NCBI RefSeq assembly: GCF_040869045.1
Contig: NC_090323.1
Span: forward strand, 263,318,392 to 263,382,391
Length of the DNA: 64,000 nt
Reading direction: 5' to 3'
Origin: Eurosta solidaginis
Lineage: Eukaryota; Arthropoda; Insecta; Diptera; Tephritidae
Below are positions 1-11,520 of this stretch, piece by piece. The number at the start of each line of letters is the position of its first letter. Position 1 is the first letter of the stretch. Made by a program: the position numbers and the translations under genes. A model generated the notes under the pieces. That model saw only the letters and a list, made by a program, of their open reading frames with translations. It made no database searches and was not told the DNA's origin.

Positions 1-2371
1 AATTTTAACAAAAAATTTAATATCTTTACAGTATATAAGTAAATTATGTCAACATTCAACTCCAATAATGATATCGTGCAACAAAATACAAAAATAAAAG
101 AAAATTTCAAAATGGGCGTAGCTCCGCCCTTTTTCATTTAATTTGTCTAGGATACTTTTAACGCCATAATTCGAACAAAAATGAACCAATCCTTTTGAAA
201 TTTGGTAGGGGAATAGATTTTATGACGTTAACTGTTTTCTGTGAAAATGGGCAAAATCCGTTTATGCCAAGCCCAGTTTTTATACACAGTCGTCCGTCTG
301 TCCTTCCGCATGGCCGTTAACACGAAAACTTGAGCAAAAATCGGCATATCTTTAATGAAGTTAGTTCACGTGCTTACTTGAACTCACTTTATCTTGGTAT
401 GAAAAATGAACGAAATCCGACTATGACCACGCCCACTTTTTCGATATCGAAAATTACTAAAAATGAAAAAATGCCATAATTCTATACCAAATACGAAAAA
501 AGGGATGAAACATGGTAAGGTAATTGGATTGTTTTATTGACGCGAAATATAACTTTAGAAAAAACTTTATAAAATGGTTGTGACACCTACCATATTAAGT
601 AGAAGAAAATGAAAAAAGTTCTGCAGGGCGAAATAAAAAACCCTTAAAATCTTGGCAGGTACTACATATATAAATAAATTAGCGGTATCCAACAGATGAT
701 GTTCTGGGTCACCCACATTTTGGTCGATATCTGGAAAATGCCTTCACATATACAACTACCACCACTCCCTTTTAAAACTCTCATTAATACCTTTAATTTG
801 ATACCCATATCGTACAAACTTATTCTAGAGTCACCCCTGGTCCACCTTTATGGCGATATCTCGAAAAGGCGTCCACCTATAGAACTAAGTCCCACGCCCT
901 TTGAAAATACTCATTAACACCTTTCATTTGATACCCATATCGTACAAACATATTCTAAAGTCACCCCTGGTCCAACTTTATGGCAATATATCGAAAAGGC
1001 GAACACCTATAGAACGAAGGCCCACTCCCTTTTAAAAATACTCATTAACACCTTTCATTTGATACCCATATCGTACAAACAAAGTCTAGAGTCACCCCTG
1101 GTCCACCTTTATTGCGATACCTCGAAAAGGCGTACACCTATAGAACTAAGGCCCACTCCCTTTTAAAATACTCATTAACACCTTTCTTTTGATACCCATA
1201 TTGTACATACAAATTCTAGGGTCACCCCTGGTCCACTTTTATGGCGATATCTCGAAACGGCGTCCACCTATGGAACTAAGGATTACTCCCTTTTAAAATA
1301 CTCATTAACACCTTTCTTTTGATACCCATATTGTACAAACAAATTCTCGGGTCACCCCTGGTCCACCTTTATGGCGATATCTCGAAACGGCGTCCACCTA
1401 TGGAACTAAGGATTACTCCCTTTTAAAATACTCATTAGCACCTTTCATTTGATACCCATATCGTACAAACGCATTCTATAGTCACCCCTGGTCCACCTTT
1501 ATGGCGATATCTCGAAAAGGCGACCACCTATACAACAACCATCACTCCCTTTTAAAACCCTCATTAATGCCTTTAATTTGATACCCATATCGTACAAACA
1601 CATTCTAGAGTCACCCCTGGTCCACCTTTATGGCGATATTTCGAAACGGCATCCACCTATAGAACTAAGGCCCACTCCCTTTTAAAATAATCATTAACAC
1701 CATTCGTTTGATGCCCATATTGAACAAACAAATTCTAGGGTCACCCCTGGTCCATCTTTATGGCGATATCTCGGAATGGCGTCCACCTATGGAACTAAGG
1801 ATTACTCCCTTTTAAAATACTCATTAACACCTTTCATTTGATACCCATATCGTACAAACGCATTCTAGAGTCACCCCTGGTCCACCTTTATGGCGATATC
1901 TCGAAAAGGCGACCACCTATACAACAACCACCACCCCCTTTTAAAACCCTCATTAATACCTATAATTTGATACCCATATCGTACAAACACATTCTAGAGT
2001 CACCCCTGGTGCACCTTTGTGGCGATATCTCGAAACGGCGTCCACCTATGGAACTAAGGATTACTCCCTTTTAAAATACCCATTAACACCTTTCATTTGA
2101 TACCCATATCGTACAAACGCATTCTAGAGTCAACCCTGATCCACCTTTATGGCTATATCCCTAAATGGCGTCCACCTATAGAACTTTGGCCCACTCCCTC
2201 ATAAAATACTCTTTAACGCCTTCCATTTGAAACCAATGTCATACAAACATATTCCAGGATTTCCCTCGGTTCATTTTCCTACATGGTTATTTTCCCTTAT
2301 GTTGTCACCATAGCTCTCAACTGAGTATGTAATGTTCGGTTACACCCGAACTTAACCTTCCTTACTTGTTT
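1..2371 (+). mobile_element. HINE/mini-me-like element, family 1, copy A (5' part outside window)
   Basis: Non-autonomous element of the commonest family here. Its 3' end is intact: the subterminal palindrome (here CTCAACTGAG), then the hairpin GTTCGGTTACACCCGAAC (6-bp stem), then the terminal CTTACTTGTT. A (GTCY)-type tract lies near 286-315, followed by the conserved stretch 'cgttaacacgaaaacttgag'. The middle is an expanded 130-bp tandem array, listed separately. By architecture (subterminal inverted repeats, 3' hairpin, internal arrays, GTCY tract) I place it with the mini-me/DINE-1 (Helentron-associated) elements of flies. The 5' end lies off the window. No coding capacity is seen; the short open frames inside are by-products of the array. 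Confidence 0.8.
696..2260 (+). repeat. 130-bp tandem array (about 11-12 units)
   Basis: The anchor GATACCCATAT recurs at 800, 930, 1061, 1191, 1321, 1451, 1580, 1710 (variant), 1840, 1969 and 2099, with a degenerate unit at 2228. The period is 129-131 bp throughout. Units fall into types. Two consecutive trimers, 1321-1709 and 1710-2098, have the same order: a type with 'ggaactaaggattactccc', a type with 'tacaacaaccaycacyccc', and a type beginning 'cgtacaaacacattctaga'. Other copies of the host element in this window carry only about two or three such units. Confidence 0.93.
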
Positions 2372-2647
2372 ACTTTTTTTTTAAACTCGTTTGCGTTTTT
2401 AATGCTTTCTCTTTTTTCAATCTGTGTTAATTTTTTAAATCGTTAAATTTTTTGATCTATATAACTTTTTTTAATCTCGGTTATTTGTTTTTTAACCTCC
2501 CGAAGCTCAAACCGCTATTGGTTGCAAAAACTCTTCCCTCTATCTATTTAAAATTAGTTTAGAACTAAACAAATTCAGTTTCGCCTCCTCTACTTTGAAC
2601 AACATCCATTATACGTTAAAAATATGAAAAAAAAAATATATATATAT

Positions 2648-3131
2648 TGTTACGAGTATTAGCCGATGCTAAGCAGTGAGGTGAATGCACATCAATAATT
2701 CAATCATTATGCCTACACATATGTACGTATACGCAGCGGAGAAGCAACAAACACATGCAGATATCTTATCTGAGATATGCGCTTATAATTGTGGAAATGT
2801 AGCTCACAAACACACGCGCATATGATAGCTTTACACGTACATCTGTAGTTATAATTATAACAGATAACCAACTAGTAGATTCGAGAAGAGAAGCGCCTAG
2901 AAGATGCAACGAGGAAAGCAAAGAGTATAAAAGGCCTCAACCATAGAGGCGCTACAATCAATTTTGATTAAGCACGCAATCTGTCGGGTAATAGTAGAGT
3001 TTTTTATTGTGAAGTACTTTAATAAAGGCCATTTTGCATTGTTAAATATTGGAGTTATTTATTCAATAGTTTAGTGATTCGAACTTAGCAGAAGGTTGCA
3101 AATAAAAGGATTTGCAAGTAAATTCGTTACA
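2648..3131 (+). mobile_element. Solo LTR, TGTTACG...CGTTACA family
   Basis: A 484-bp LTR alone. It begins TGTTACGAG, ends TTCGTTACA, and matches the LTRs at 24983, 41132, 41815 and 43770, most clearly in the last 120 bp ('aataaaggccattttgcatt', 'ggagttatttattcaa'). It contains a TATA-like box (gtataaaagg, near 2926) and a poly(A) signal (AATAAA near 3021), as expected for U3-R. The flanks are ATAT before and GTAT after, an imperfect 4-bp duplication. No internal sequence adjoins it, so it is the product of LTR-LTR recombination. Confidence 0.85.
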
Positions 3132-3852
3132 GTATGAAGAATTGTGCAAAACAATCATAGTAATTGGACGTCCAGCTGACTTGTAATTTACTTTGGAAAG
3201 TGTTGTGTGTGCTTGTAAGTTGATGTTCTGCAGCTTGTGAGGTTTCCAACTTAGTAGTTGGCCGAGGTTATGAGGTCAATAGAAAACCATATAATGGTAT
3301 ACAGAGAATTCAAAGATATACACACATACATTCAAACACACAAATTTAAATCCATAAGGTGGAACAAAAATACAGAATAAAATACCATATACATTTAAAA
3401 GCGAAACTTTCTATAATACATAGTGGAATTGAAGGTAAATGTGATTAAATAAAACTGGGGTAAAAAATACTATTAAAACATACTACATAGGTCGGATAAG
3501 TGATACATTCGATGCAGTGGATATTTCAGCAATTATCTTATTTCAGTTCCTTATTGCATAAAAATCGAAAATGTTACTCATACGCCATGTCTCGGCAATA
3601 TTGTATGCATTGTTATTTATATCATTTTCAAAGGGAACTTTGTTCAAATGAAATTAAACTTTTACGGCCAGCAGGAACGTGATGCGCCCTGAGCGAGCGA
3701 TTGGTCTTAATTAAGCTCTTCACTCCGAAAATCTCATGGTGAGGCTTAACCTTCTTACCTAAGTGACTGTTCACCAGTCAAATCAAGTTTGTACTATGTA
3801 AGACTAGGACATACCTATGCACATCTACTGCGGATATATAAGCTTGTGATTT
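3132..3852. other. No recognised feature
   Basis: AT-rich, with only one short open frame (3500-3682, plus strand) that has no recognisable motif or coding character. I see no gene or repeat here. Confidence 0.5.
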
Positions 3853-4170
3853 AAGGGGTTGTTAAGCGTAATACAAAGCTTCATAGCTTCAGAGCTTCAG
3901 AGGTTCCTCAACCCAATTTTCAATCTTACAATGTTACAAATATGAATGTGTCATACACATATTTAGCAGGCGAGGCTCCAGCGACTACAAGCATGGGGGA
4001 GCAAGGGTGGAGGGGTGGCCTAGAAGGTTTAATGTGGTCATATTAATCGTATCCAAGATGGTCGGGTTTATAACTTAATGGTGCTTGTTACCAGAACGTA
4101 CTGGATATATATCAGGTAAAGAACCATCAACATTGATAATTTATCATTAGTACAACACCAACAACATTTA
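3853..4170 (+). repeat. Degenerate copy of the CAA-tailed interspersed repeat
   Basis: Similar along its length to 33283-33600: 'aaggggttg...aacgyaatayaaagctt', then 'gaaggtttaatgtggtcat', 'aagatggtcgg', and 'gttaccagaacgtactgg' followed by 'caacaccaacaacattta'. The second copy keeps a clean (CAA)n tail. The shared tail with the LINE 3' end at 18189-18820 suggests the 3' UTR of a CAA-tailed LINE or a SINE using its machinery. Tentative classification. Confidence 0.6.
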
Positions 4171-5593
4171 GGCTTCCACATCACACCTTCTTCGGGTGCG
4201 ATCTGTTCCCTTAACAAAGACCTATCCTCGCACAGTATCGTCCACAAAATGAGATATGGGTTAAAATGAGAGCATATCCGGAGCTCTCATGGCGAGCTCC
4301 AGTACCAAAGTAATATATGTTTAATATAGTGCTGATAGCCAGCTTAATGGTGCTCATTTCACAGTGTTGTTAAGGCTATAACATAACCGACATAAGTAAA
4401 TAAAAAAAAAAAAAATTGACAATCCATTATACCTACAAACAATATGCAGAATAATTGCTATAGCTAAACATCAGACTTAGATAGAATGGGGCCAAGTGGC
4501 TGTAGTGGATAAAACTTTTAATTGCCAACAAAATATATACATGCACGCATATACTACTGCTTTTGTAGACTTATTTATATGTACGTATGTTACAACAAAA
4601 TAGACATTAAAATTACAGCCCCATCAAAGTACACGCTCTGACGTATATAGGCTTGGTCTGCACTTGGAGGATGGCGGACATCAGCGACAGACTAAATAAA
4701 GGAACGCTAAAACAAAAGCAGTCCAAAGCAGTTAGATGGTTGAAGGAAACAGGAGTTGATAGATAGTTAATGCCAACTGCTTGGACAAAGATTTTGCTAT
4801 ATATCTACGCCAAATGGTTGTTCGTGATGGTTTGGAGAGCGCCGCTTTTTGACACAATAAAATTATTAAAATATATATGTAGTTAGTATGAGCTGACAAA
4901 AGAGGAATGAAGCAAGGTAAGGGTAGTCCAAAGTGCAGTTGGTTGTGCATTGGATTGGGCGAGTATTTAAAAAGGCACGCAAACACATACACACATAGAA
5001 GACAACAAAAAAGGATAGTAAACAGAAGGTAGGCAACAAAGCATGACAAAAAATAAAAACAAGGTGAGCGCCACTGAAATGACAGGTGTGGTAGGTCAGC
5101 CATGTACAATGGATGTTTGTGTGTAGTGATGTATGTGCAAGTGTGCGTTGAGAAAAAAAGAAATTCGTGCCAGTGACAGTCAAGTGAAAGTGATGACGTT
5201 GCTAGCTCAGCACAAACATGACAAATGACATTTAAGCGCGCTTCGTAAACTATTTTCATTCACAACAGATTAAGTAAAAGTTTATATTTATATATCTTCA
5301 TGTTCTTGAATATACACGCATACATATGCTAAACAAATTCCTAGAAATGTGTGTGTAAATAGTTTTTCAAGTGACATTACATAAAATTATGTGCATGAGC
5401 AGATTAAGCACAACGTTCTATTTAGCAGTTTGTTAATATTGCTTAAATCTTGTTTGTAAGGCAAATGTGTCATGTGTTCTAGGAAATAGGTACCTCCATT
5501 AAGATTGCGTATATTTACTTTAAGCCATTTAAAGTAAGTACATAATTATAGAGTACATTTTTTCAGCCTTGCCGGTTCTTCGATATTATTCAA
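4171..5593. other. No recognised feature
   Basis: Mostly AT-rich unassigned DNA with microsatellite-like runs. A 175-codon open frame on the minus strand (4732-5259) is rich in Cys, Leu, His and Thr from AT/GT-rich DNA, has no domain, and is not called as a gene. Confidence 0.5.
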
Positions 5594-6039
5594 AACAAGT
5601 AAGGAAGGCTAAGTTCGGGTGTAACCGAACATTACATACTCAGCTGAGAGCTTTGGAGACAAAATAAGGGAAAATCACCATTTAGCAAAATGAACCTAGG
5701 GTAACCCTGGAATGTGTTTGTATGACATGTGTATCAAATGAAATGTGTTAATGATTATTTAAGACGTAGTGGGCCTTAGTTCTATAGGTGGACGCCTTTT
5801 CGAGATATCGCAATAAGGGTGGACCAGGGGTGACTCTAGAATTTGTTTGTACGATATGGGCATGAAATGAAAGGTGTTAATGAGTATTTTAAAAGGGAGT
5901 GGGCCTTAGTTGTATATGTGAAGGCGTTTTCGAGATATCGACCAAAATGTGGACCAGGGTGACCCAGAATATCTTCTGTCGGATACCGCTAATTTATTTA
6001 TATATGTCATACCACGAACAGTATTCCTGCCAAGATTCC
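5594..6039 (-). mobile_element. HINE/mini-me-like element, family 1, copy B (5'-truncated)
   Basis: Reads on the minus strand. The 3' end is intact: AACAAGTAAGGAAGGCTAAG at 5594, then the GTTCGGGTGTAACCGAAC hairpin, then CTCAGCTGAG. It holds about two 130-bp units and stops at 'caagattcc', within sequence that continues in copies J and G. The 5' half is therefore missing. Confidence 0.8.
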
Positions 6040-6960
6040 TATTCCTTTGTTAAAATGCAGTTTTACACTGTGACAAATTTTAGAAAAGAACAAGTGAGAA
6101 AAATAATTTCACTTACAAAGTGTGAAAGCACCCTTAGCCAAAGCAAATTGTCAAACTCTTCTTCTTATGCTTTGCTTGCAACAAAGGTTGGAAGTTGGCT
6201 ATTTCTTCATGCCAGATGGCGCCAGGTTTGCTCAATCTTCCGTTCTCCATAAAAATACATGCAATCTGCTCAAATGCATAAGATTGTGTTAAACGCATCT
6301 ATATGAAAAACTGCTTATGTGACGGGGCTTTTCAAGACGATTCTCTCTTTCTTATTTTGCAATTGTAAGTAAATAACTATTTAGAACTTATGCTATTCCA
6401 GCTATTTACAACTAAAAACTGCAATCAAATTTATTATACGGTCATATATTTATGAAAGATATAAAACCATTAGCACTACCGAAGACTGTGCATACCTTAC
6501 ATGCTTCATTTAATGCATTGTCTTCGACGAATGAAAACCAAACATTGATATGAAGGGAAACGAGAAGATAATGCGCTGTAATTTATGCATGACGTTAATA
6601 TGTATGCATTGTTGCGATGTGCAGTGTAAAATTTAGGTTAGGTCAACTAGCTGACAGGATAATCGCGTGCTTATTGCCTTTGTAATTTGCACGAATATTG
6701 TTTTGTTATTGTTTGCAAGCCTTACACTCTCCCCTGGGAATTCACAAGCGAATTTACTAAGAAGCATATAATATTTTGTAATAAGTGAAATGTTAGACGA
6801 TATGTGTGTATGTGTGTAGTTGACCAGTAATATCCGCAATGGTTTGAGAGCTTGAGCTAGCCATGATTTTGCTACGTGCTTGGTAACTTATAAGATTTCT
6901 AATAACACTAGTAAACAAGAGAAATTACTTTGAAGTCTAACTATTTAATTTCGATGTATT
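6040..6960. other. No recognised feature
   Basis: Unassigned AT-rich sequence between copy B and the inverted-repeat transposon. Open frames here are short and without recognisable motifs. Confidence 0.5.
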
Positions 6961-7078
6961 ATGGCCCCCTAAGTACAAAAACACCCAAAATTTTAAATTC
7001 TATGGATACGATTTTTTTTTTGTCTAAAATCACGGATTTTCACAGAGGTCTTTCCATTTATTTTATCATATCATGGAA
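6961..7078 (+). repeat. Left terminal inverted repeat of the 7-10 kb transposon
   Basis: Pairs with 10211-10353. Shared blocks in order are CCCCTAA, an A-run, TCTATGGATA, a T-run, TCTAAAAT and TTTTATCATATC. Confidence 0.78.
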
Positions 7079-8104
7079 ATTACTTATCTAAATTCGTTGA
7101 GAGGAACACCAGTAGATTCACCGCAAAATTTCCTTCAAGTCTTGATAAGAAAATTTTTTTATATGATCGACGGTTGTGGATTATTCACATAAAAATATAA
7201 AAAAATATTTTTTTTTGCAAAATCGACCATTTTTTATTCTTCAAAAATTCATAAAAAATCGAAGGTTTTAAAAAATTACCACATTTATTTCACGGTATCA
7301 AAACTGTACACATTATAAATAATTGAGACCTTATTTCGTGAAAATACATGAATAAATGTTGGTTTTATTGACAATAAAGTGAAAATACCCAATTTAGCGA
7401 AAATTTTGCATATCAAGCCTATTATTGTTTTTGACAAACAAATTATTTAGGTATGACATTTTGCGAAACTTTGTCTTTTTAAAGCTTACTACGGGCATCG
7501 CCAGAAATGAGAAAACTCCATAATGACACTCAAGAAATTTTTCCCCGTCAATTTTTCTTAAGGCAAAACGCAGCTCATGAGAAAAAATGGCTCATACTGT
7601 ATGGAAAATTTAAGTTGTTAACGCGGTTTTTCGTAACAAAGAAGTATGGTCATATATAATTGTTATCAAATATATACAACTTTTTCCTTGAGGCATTTCT
7701 TGCGATGTTCTTAGAATGCTTAAATCATAAAAACAAAAAAATCAAATTATCACTCCGTCATAGAAACTGTTATACCTACCTACTGAACATCCCAGCTTGC
7801 ACAGGCTATTTCCCATAGCATATGAACTTTTTTTGAAAACCCCTTTTTTTCAAACCCTTTCGCAGGTAGTGGTTAAAAAATTTACAGACTCATTAGATGC
7901 CTGCCCTGTATGGTATATTGTCGGCGATTGTGACAAACTTAACGAAAAAATGGATACACACTTTTGAAAATCGAAGTGGCCTGCGAATATTTAAAGTAAT
8001 TAATTTAGTTCATTCAATGTTATTTAACTAGCATTCCTGATCGCGAAAAGTCAAGTTGTCAACAACAGCAAAAAACTATTAATTGGTTAGTGAATTTAAA
8101 AAAA

Positions 8105-9886
8105 ATGAATAATAACAGTAGAAAATTCGTCTGCAAAAATGACCCGAACATATTTTGTTATGAATGCGGTCTTTACACTACAGCAAAAGGGCGGAGAAAT
8201 TTAACTACAAAATTCATATAAGGATTATTTTAAAATAGATGTTTAGAATTTGAGCCAATATTGGACGCCAAATTCAATTTGTGTTAGCTGTATATATATT
8301 TTAAATAAATGGAAATCCTACCCTTAGTAAGTAACAATTACATTTATTAATTAAAAATATTTATGATACTCATTTTTCACAGAGAAGACATGCAAATTGA
8401 AAAACCTATGATGTGGAGAGAAACATGTGATCATGATGCTAACTGTTGCTTTTATTTAAGTAAAAAAAAGGATTTGGAAAACATATGATTTGGTCTTATC
8501 CCACGATTTCAGCTGGTGGTTTTACTCTTCCCGTGCTAGATTTAGATGGAGTTCCATGTCCTGAAAATCAACATAATACGTATACTATAGTTTCTCCATC
8601 GCCTATTTCTTCGTTTTCAAAAATCTCCAACGTATCAGATGGATTTTGCCCAAAGCCTCTGACACAGTCCTTGTTAAACGATCTTATAAGAGACCTAGAG
8701 CTTCCAAAAGATAAGTCAGAGCTACTTGCATCCCGTCTAAAAGAAAGAAACTTATTAGAAAAACAGGTTACGATAACTACCTATCGTGAGCGATATAAGC
8801 CATATGCTTGTTTTTACAGAAATAAAGACAATATATGTTTTTGCTATGATATAACTGGACTTTTTGGAAAGCTTGGCCAAACATGTGACGCAAGTAAATG
8901 GAGATTAGTTATTGATAGTAACAAAGAAAGCCTTAAAGCAGTTTAATTACACAATCGCAATCAGAAGCCATTAATACCCATCGCACACGCCGTAAATATG
9001 AAAGAGACTTATGAAACCATGTCCAAACTTTTAAAATATAATCATTATGAAAAACACGATTGGAAAATATGTTGCGACTTGAAAGTGGTAGCTTTACTAA
9101 CTGGACTACAAGGCGGTTACACAAAACGTTGCTGTTTTCTTTGCCTTTGGGATAGCCGAGATCGAAGCGCACATTATGTAAGGAAGGACTGGCTAGCAAG
9201 AACCAATCACAAAGTAGGCACACACAATATAAAATATGCTGCTCTAATAAAAAAGGAGAATGTGATTTTTCCGCCATTACACATCAAGCTTGGATTAGTC
9301 AAGAATTTTGTTAAGGCGCTAAACAAAAATGAAAAAGCATTCGACTATATTCAAACAATATTTCCAAAATTATCCGTTTCAAAAATTTCTGAAGGTGTTT
9401 TTGATGGTCCACAAATCCGAAAACTACTACAGAGCTCAACATTCGAGACGTTACCATCACCCGATGAAAAGGCTGCTTGGAACTCATTTAGGCTGATTGT
9501 TTCAAACTTTTTAGGGGTCCAAATTATAAGGAAATCATTTCTGATTTACTAACCAACTATTCGAAAATCGGTAAGTAGGAATATGATATGATTTTTGTAT
9601 ATTCATCATAATTGTAACCTCTAAATTACATATACATATAATTTCAGGTGCAAACATGTCTCTAAAAATGCATTTCTTACACTCCCATTTGAATTTTTTC
9701 CCTTCAAATCATGGTGATGTCAGTGATGAGCATGAATAACGATTTCACCAACAACTTAAGTCAATGGAGGAGCGTTATCAAGGATTCAGGAAGGAAAATA
9801 TGATGGGAGATTATAATTGGTTTCTTATACGAGAATCAAATTCAGAAAATTACAGTAGACAAGCAAAAAGTAGAAACTATTTTTAA
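8105..9886 (+). pseudogene. Decayed three-exon gene, orphan arthropod family, putative transposase
   Basis: I recognise this as a multicopy arthropod family of uncharacterised proteins with no function I can name. Exon 1 opens at ATG 8105 and encodes a Cys-rich head (VCKNDPNIFCYECGLYT) before a stop at 8219. Intron 1 is 8327-8382 (GTAAGT...AG). Exon 2 carries KPMMWRETCDHDANCCFYLS, a long middle region, then WKICCDLKVVALLTGLQ, CCFLCLWDSRDR and PPLHIKLGLVKNFVKAL. Intron 2 is 9571-9647 (GTAAGT...CAG). Exon 3 gives MSLKMHFLHSHLNFFP, a stop where the family has DEHxxRFHQ, then MEERYQGF and a terminal TAA at 9884, followed by AATAAA at 9921. Damage visible: stops near 8219 and 8487, a frame break near 8945, another near 9515, and the stop in exon 3. 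Splice sites are intact although the frame is broken. The invariant Asp of CDLK, the CxxC and the DEH motif could be parts of a DDE-type active site; that is inference. Confidence 0.75.
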
Positions 9887-10210
9887 ATATTTCAAGTACT
9901 AAATTTTGTAGAATTTATTTAATAAAAGTATCTTAAATAGCTAAATAAGCAAAAATATTAAAAATACCTATTTTACCATCATTCACTTAATTGTTAATAA
10001 TATTACCGTTTACCCCTGGATTTTCATGAAATAAAGCTTGCCTTATTTGGAATGTTCACAGTTTTACGATCGTCTAAAAAAAGTTGTAAGTTTGAATCGA
10101 TTTTTATAATGCGATGCAAATAAGTCTGAAACCAATAAGTATTTAAAAAATGGTATTTAAGCAGTTTTGAGGTAATCTCGTTTGCTATTACAACAAAATC
10201 GGACAACCCG

Positions 10211-10353
10211 TTCCAGAGATATGATAAAATCAATGGATCTCCCTTTTCAAAAAAGGCAAATTTTAGAAAACAACAAAAAAAAAAAAAAAAACATAAACAT
10301 AAACATATCCATAGAGTTTTCAATTTCGACCATTTTTATAATTAGGGGACTAT
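10211..10353 (-). repeat. Right terminal inverted repeat of the 7-10 kb transposon
   Basis: Reverse complement of the left TIR with small gaps. It ends TTAGGGGACTAT at 10353. The A-run near 10271-10290 is the counterpart of the T-run at 7011-7021. Confidence 0.78.
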
Positions 10354-10840
10354 TATAGCAAATAAAAAAAAAAAATAGTGGTGATCCAGGGTAATGCAAA
10401 AAGTTTAATTTTGTAGAACAGTGCAAGCGAAGTGTATTTCCAGGGCTATGTTAGGTGTATTTTTTTTATATACGGTTAAATTTGTTGGCCCAAAAGGGAA
10501 GATTAATTAAAAATACCCGAAGGAGGAGTGTTCATATAAAAACTTGAGAGCTAGAATAGCTTAAATGATATTAAAAAATAGTTATTGCCAGAAACTTTAA
10601 TTAAAGTTGTTACTGAAAATAGATTGGCTCCTGTTAAGTTGCCTTGCGATTTAACTGGTGACATGTGGTAGATCTAAAGAATTTTTCGCAAATTGCATAT
10701 GTATGTGTTAAAAAAATCCGCTTCTTGTTCCGCGAATATGCTCTTTTAACATTTTTGGGGATATATAGTACTCCTCAGGTCATTGAGCCATTGAATCATT
10801 TCATAACGGCGGGATAAGCTCACAATAAAGCGTTGCCACT
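10354..10840. other. No recognised feature
   Basis: AT-rich spacer between the DNA transposon and the LINE 3' tail. No coding or repeat signature seen. Confidence 0.5.
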
Positions 10841-11090
10841 GATATTTATTTATTTATTTTTATTTATTTATTTATTATTTAAAGTCGACGACAAACTATG
10901 GTCAACTGCATAATATAAAAGATATATAAATATACAACTCAAAAGATCAAATTTAAGATATATCGAGCTTTCAACAATGTTATATTACAAACAAAGAAAT
11001 ATTAATGAACATTACTATTTAATTTCAGAATATAATAATAATAAGAAATATGAGCACAAATAAGATCTTATGCCGAAATCTTATACTGGC

Positions 11091-11390
11091 GGAATGCATC
11101 AGATTCCCCTCAGCATGATTTCGGAATGCAGTGGATTCCAATCTCCCTGTTGGAATGCAACAAGATTCCAATCAGCATGTCATGGGAATCCGGCAGTGCT
11201 AAGAGTAGTGTAATGAGGATACGCCATCACAAGGCATAAATAAGTAACATGACCTGTGTTGTTGGAATGCACCGGATTCCAATCAGCTCGATGCCTGACC
11301 CATAAGATTATACTGCCGGAATGCATACGATTCCAGTCAGTGACTCATGAAAAAGCATGTTTTTTACGTTGTTGGAATGCACCAGATTCC
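11091..11390 (-). repeat. Six GGAATGCA-n-GATTCC hairpins in the LINE 3' UTR
   Basis: Imperfect palindromes of 17-18 nt lie at 11091-11107, 11123-11139, 11152-11169, 11264-11280, 11318-11334 and 11374-11390. Each has the stem GGAAT/ATTCC around a short variable loop that starts GCA. Spacing is irregular (about 30 to 110 bp), so they are not a simple tandem array. Confidence 0.88.
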
Positions 11391-11520
11391 AATCAACACA
11401 GTACTCTCTTGTTCCTTCTTAATGATACATGTTGATAAATTTCCTCCATCCTTAAGCGAGATAGTTCCTGTTTTTTATCGAAGGAATAAAATGCCGGCAA
11501 ATTAAATTAGCTTGTATCTC

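Larger units (their letters stand above)
6961..10353 (+). mobile_element. DNA transposon with long TIRs encoding an orphan arthropod protein family
   Basis: A 3.4-kb unit bounded by inverted repeats. The left end begins ATGGCCCCCTAA and the right end, read in reverse, ATAGTCCCCTAA. Both continue with an A-run, then CTATGGATA, a T-run, then 'ttttatcatatc' (7053-7075 against 10211-10236). The flanks are TATT on the left and TATA on the right, possibly an eroded 4-bp target duplication. Between the TIRs lies one decayed gene, 8105-9886, in a position consistent with a transposase. The superfamily is unassigned: the ends do not match TTAA (piggyBac), 8-bp (hAT) or TA-only (mariner) elements in any way I recognise. 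Confidence 0.72.

Noticed and set aside
696..2260. Possible CRISPR-like array
   Set aside because: Units are directly adjacent 130-bp repeats with no unique spacers, and the genome is eukaryotic.
4866..5183. Second, overlapping minus-strand frame
   Set aside because: Same low-complexity region; two overlapping open frames argue for composition, not coding.
4732..5259. 175-codon open frame on the minus strand
   Set aside because: Composition (Cys, Leu, Thr and His rich) follows the local AT/GT-rich DNA; no domain, no promoter or splice context, and an overlapping second frame is equally open.
5899..6252. 117-codon open frame on the plus strand
   Set aside because: Begins inside HINE copy B and runs into unassigned DNA; no recognisable domain.
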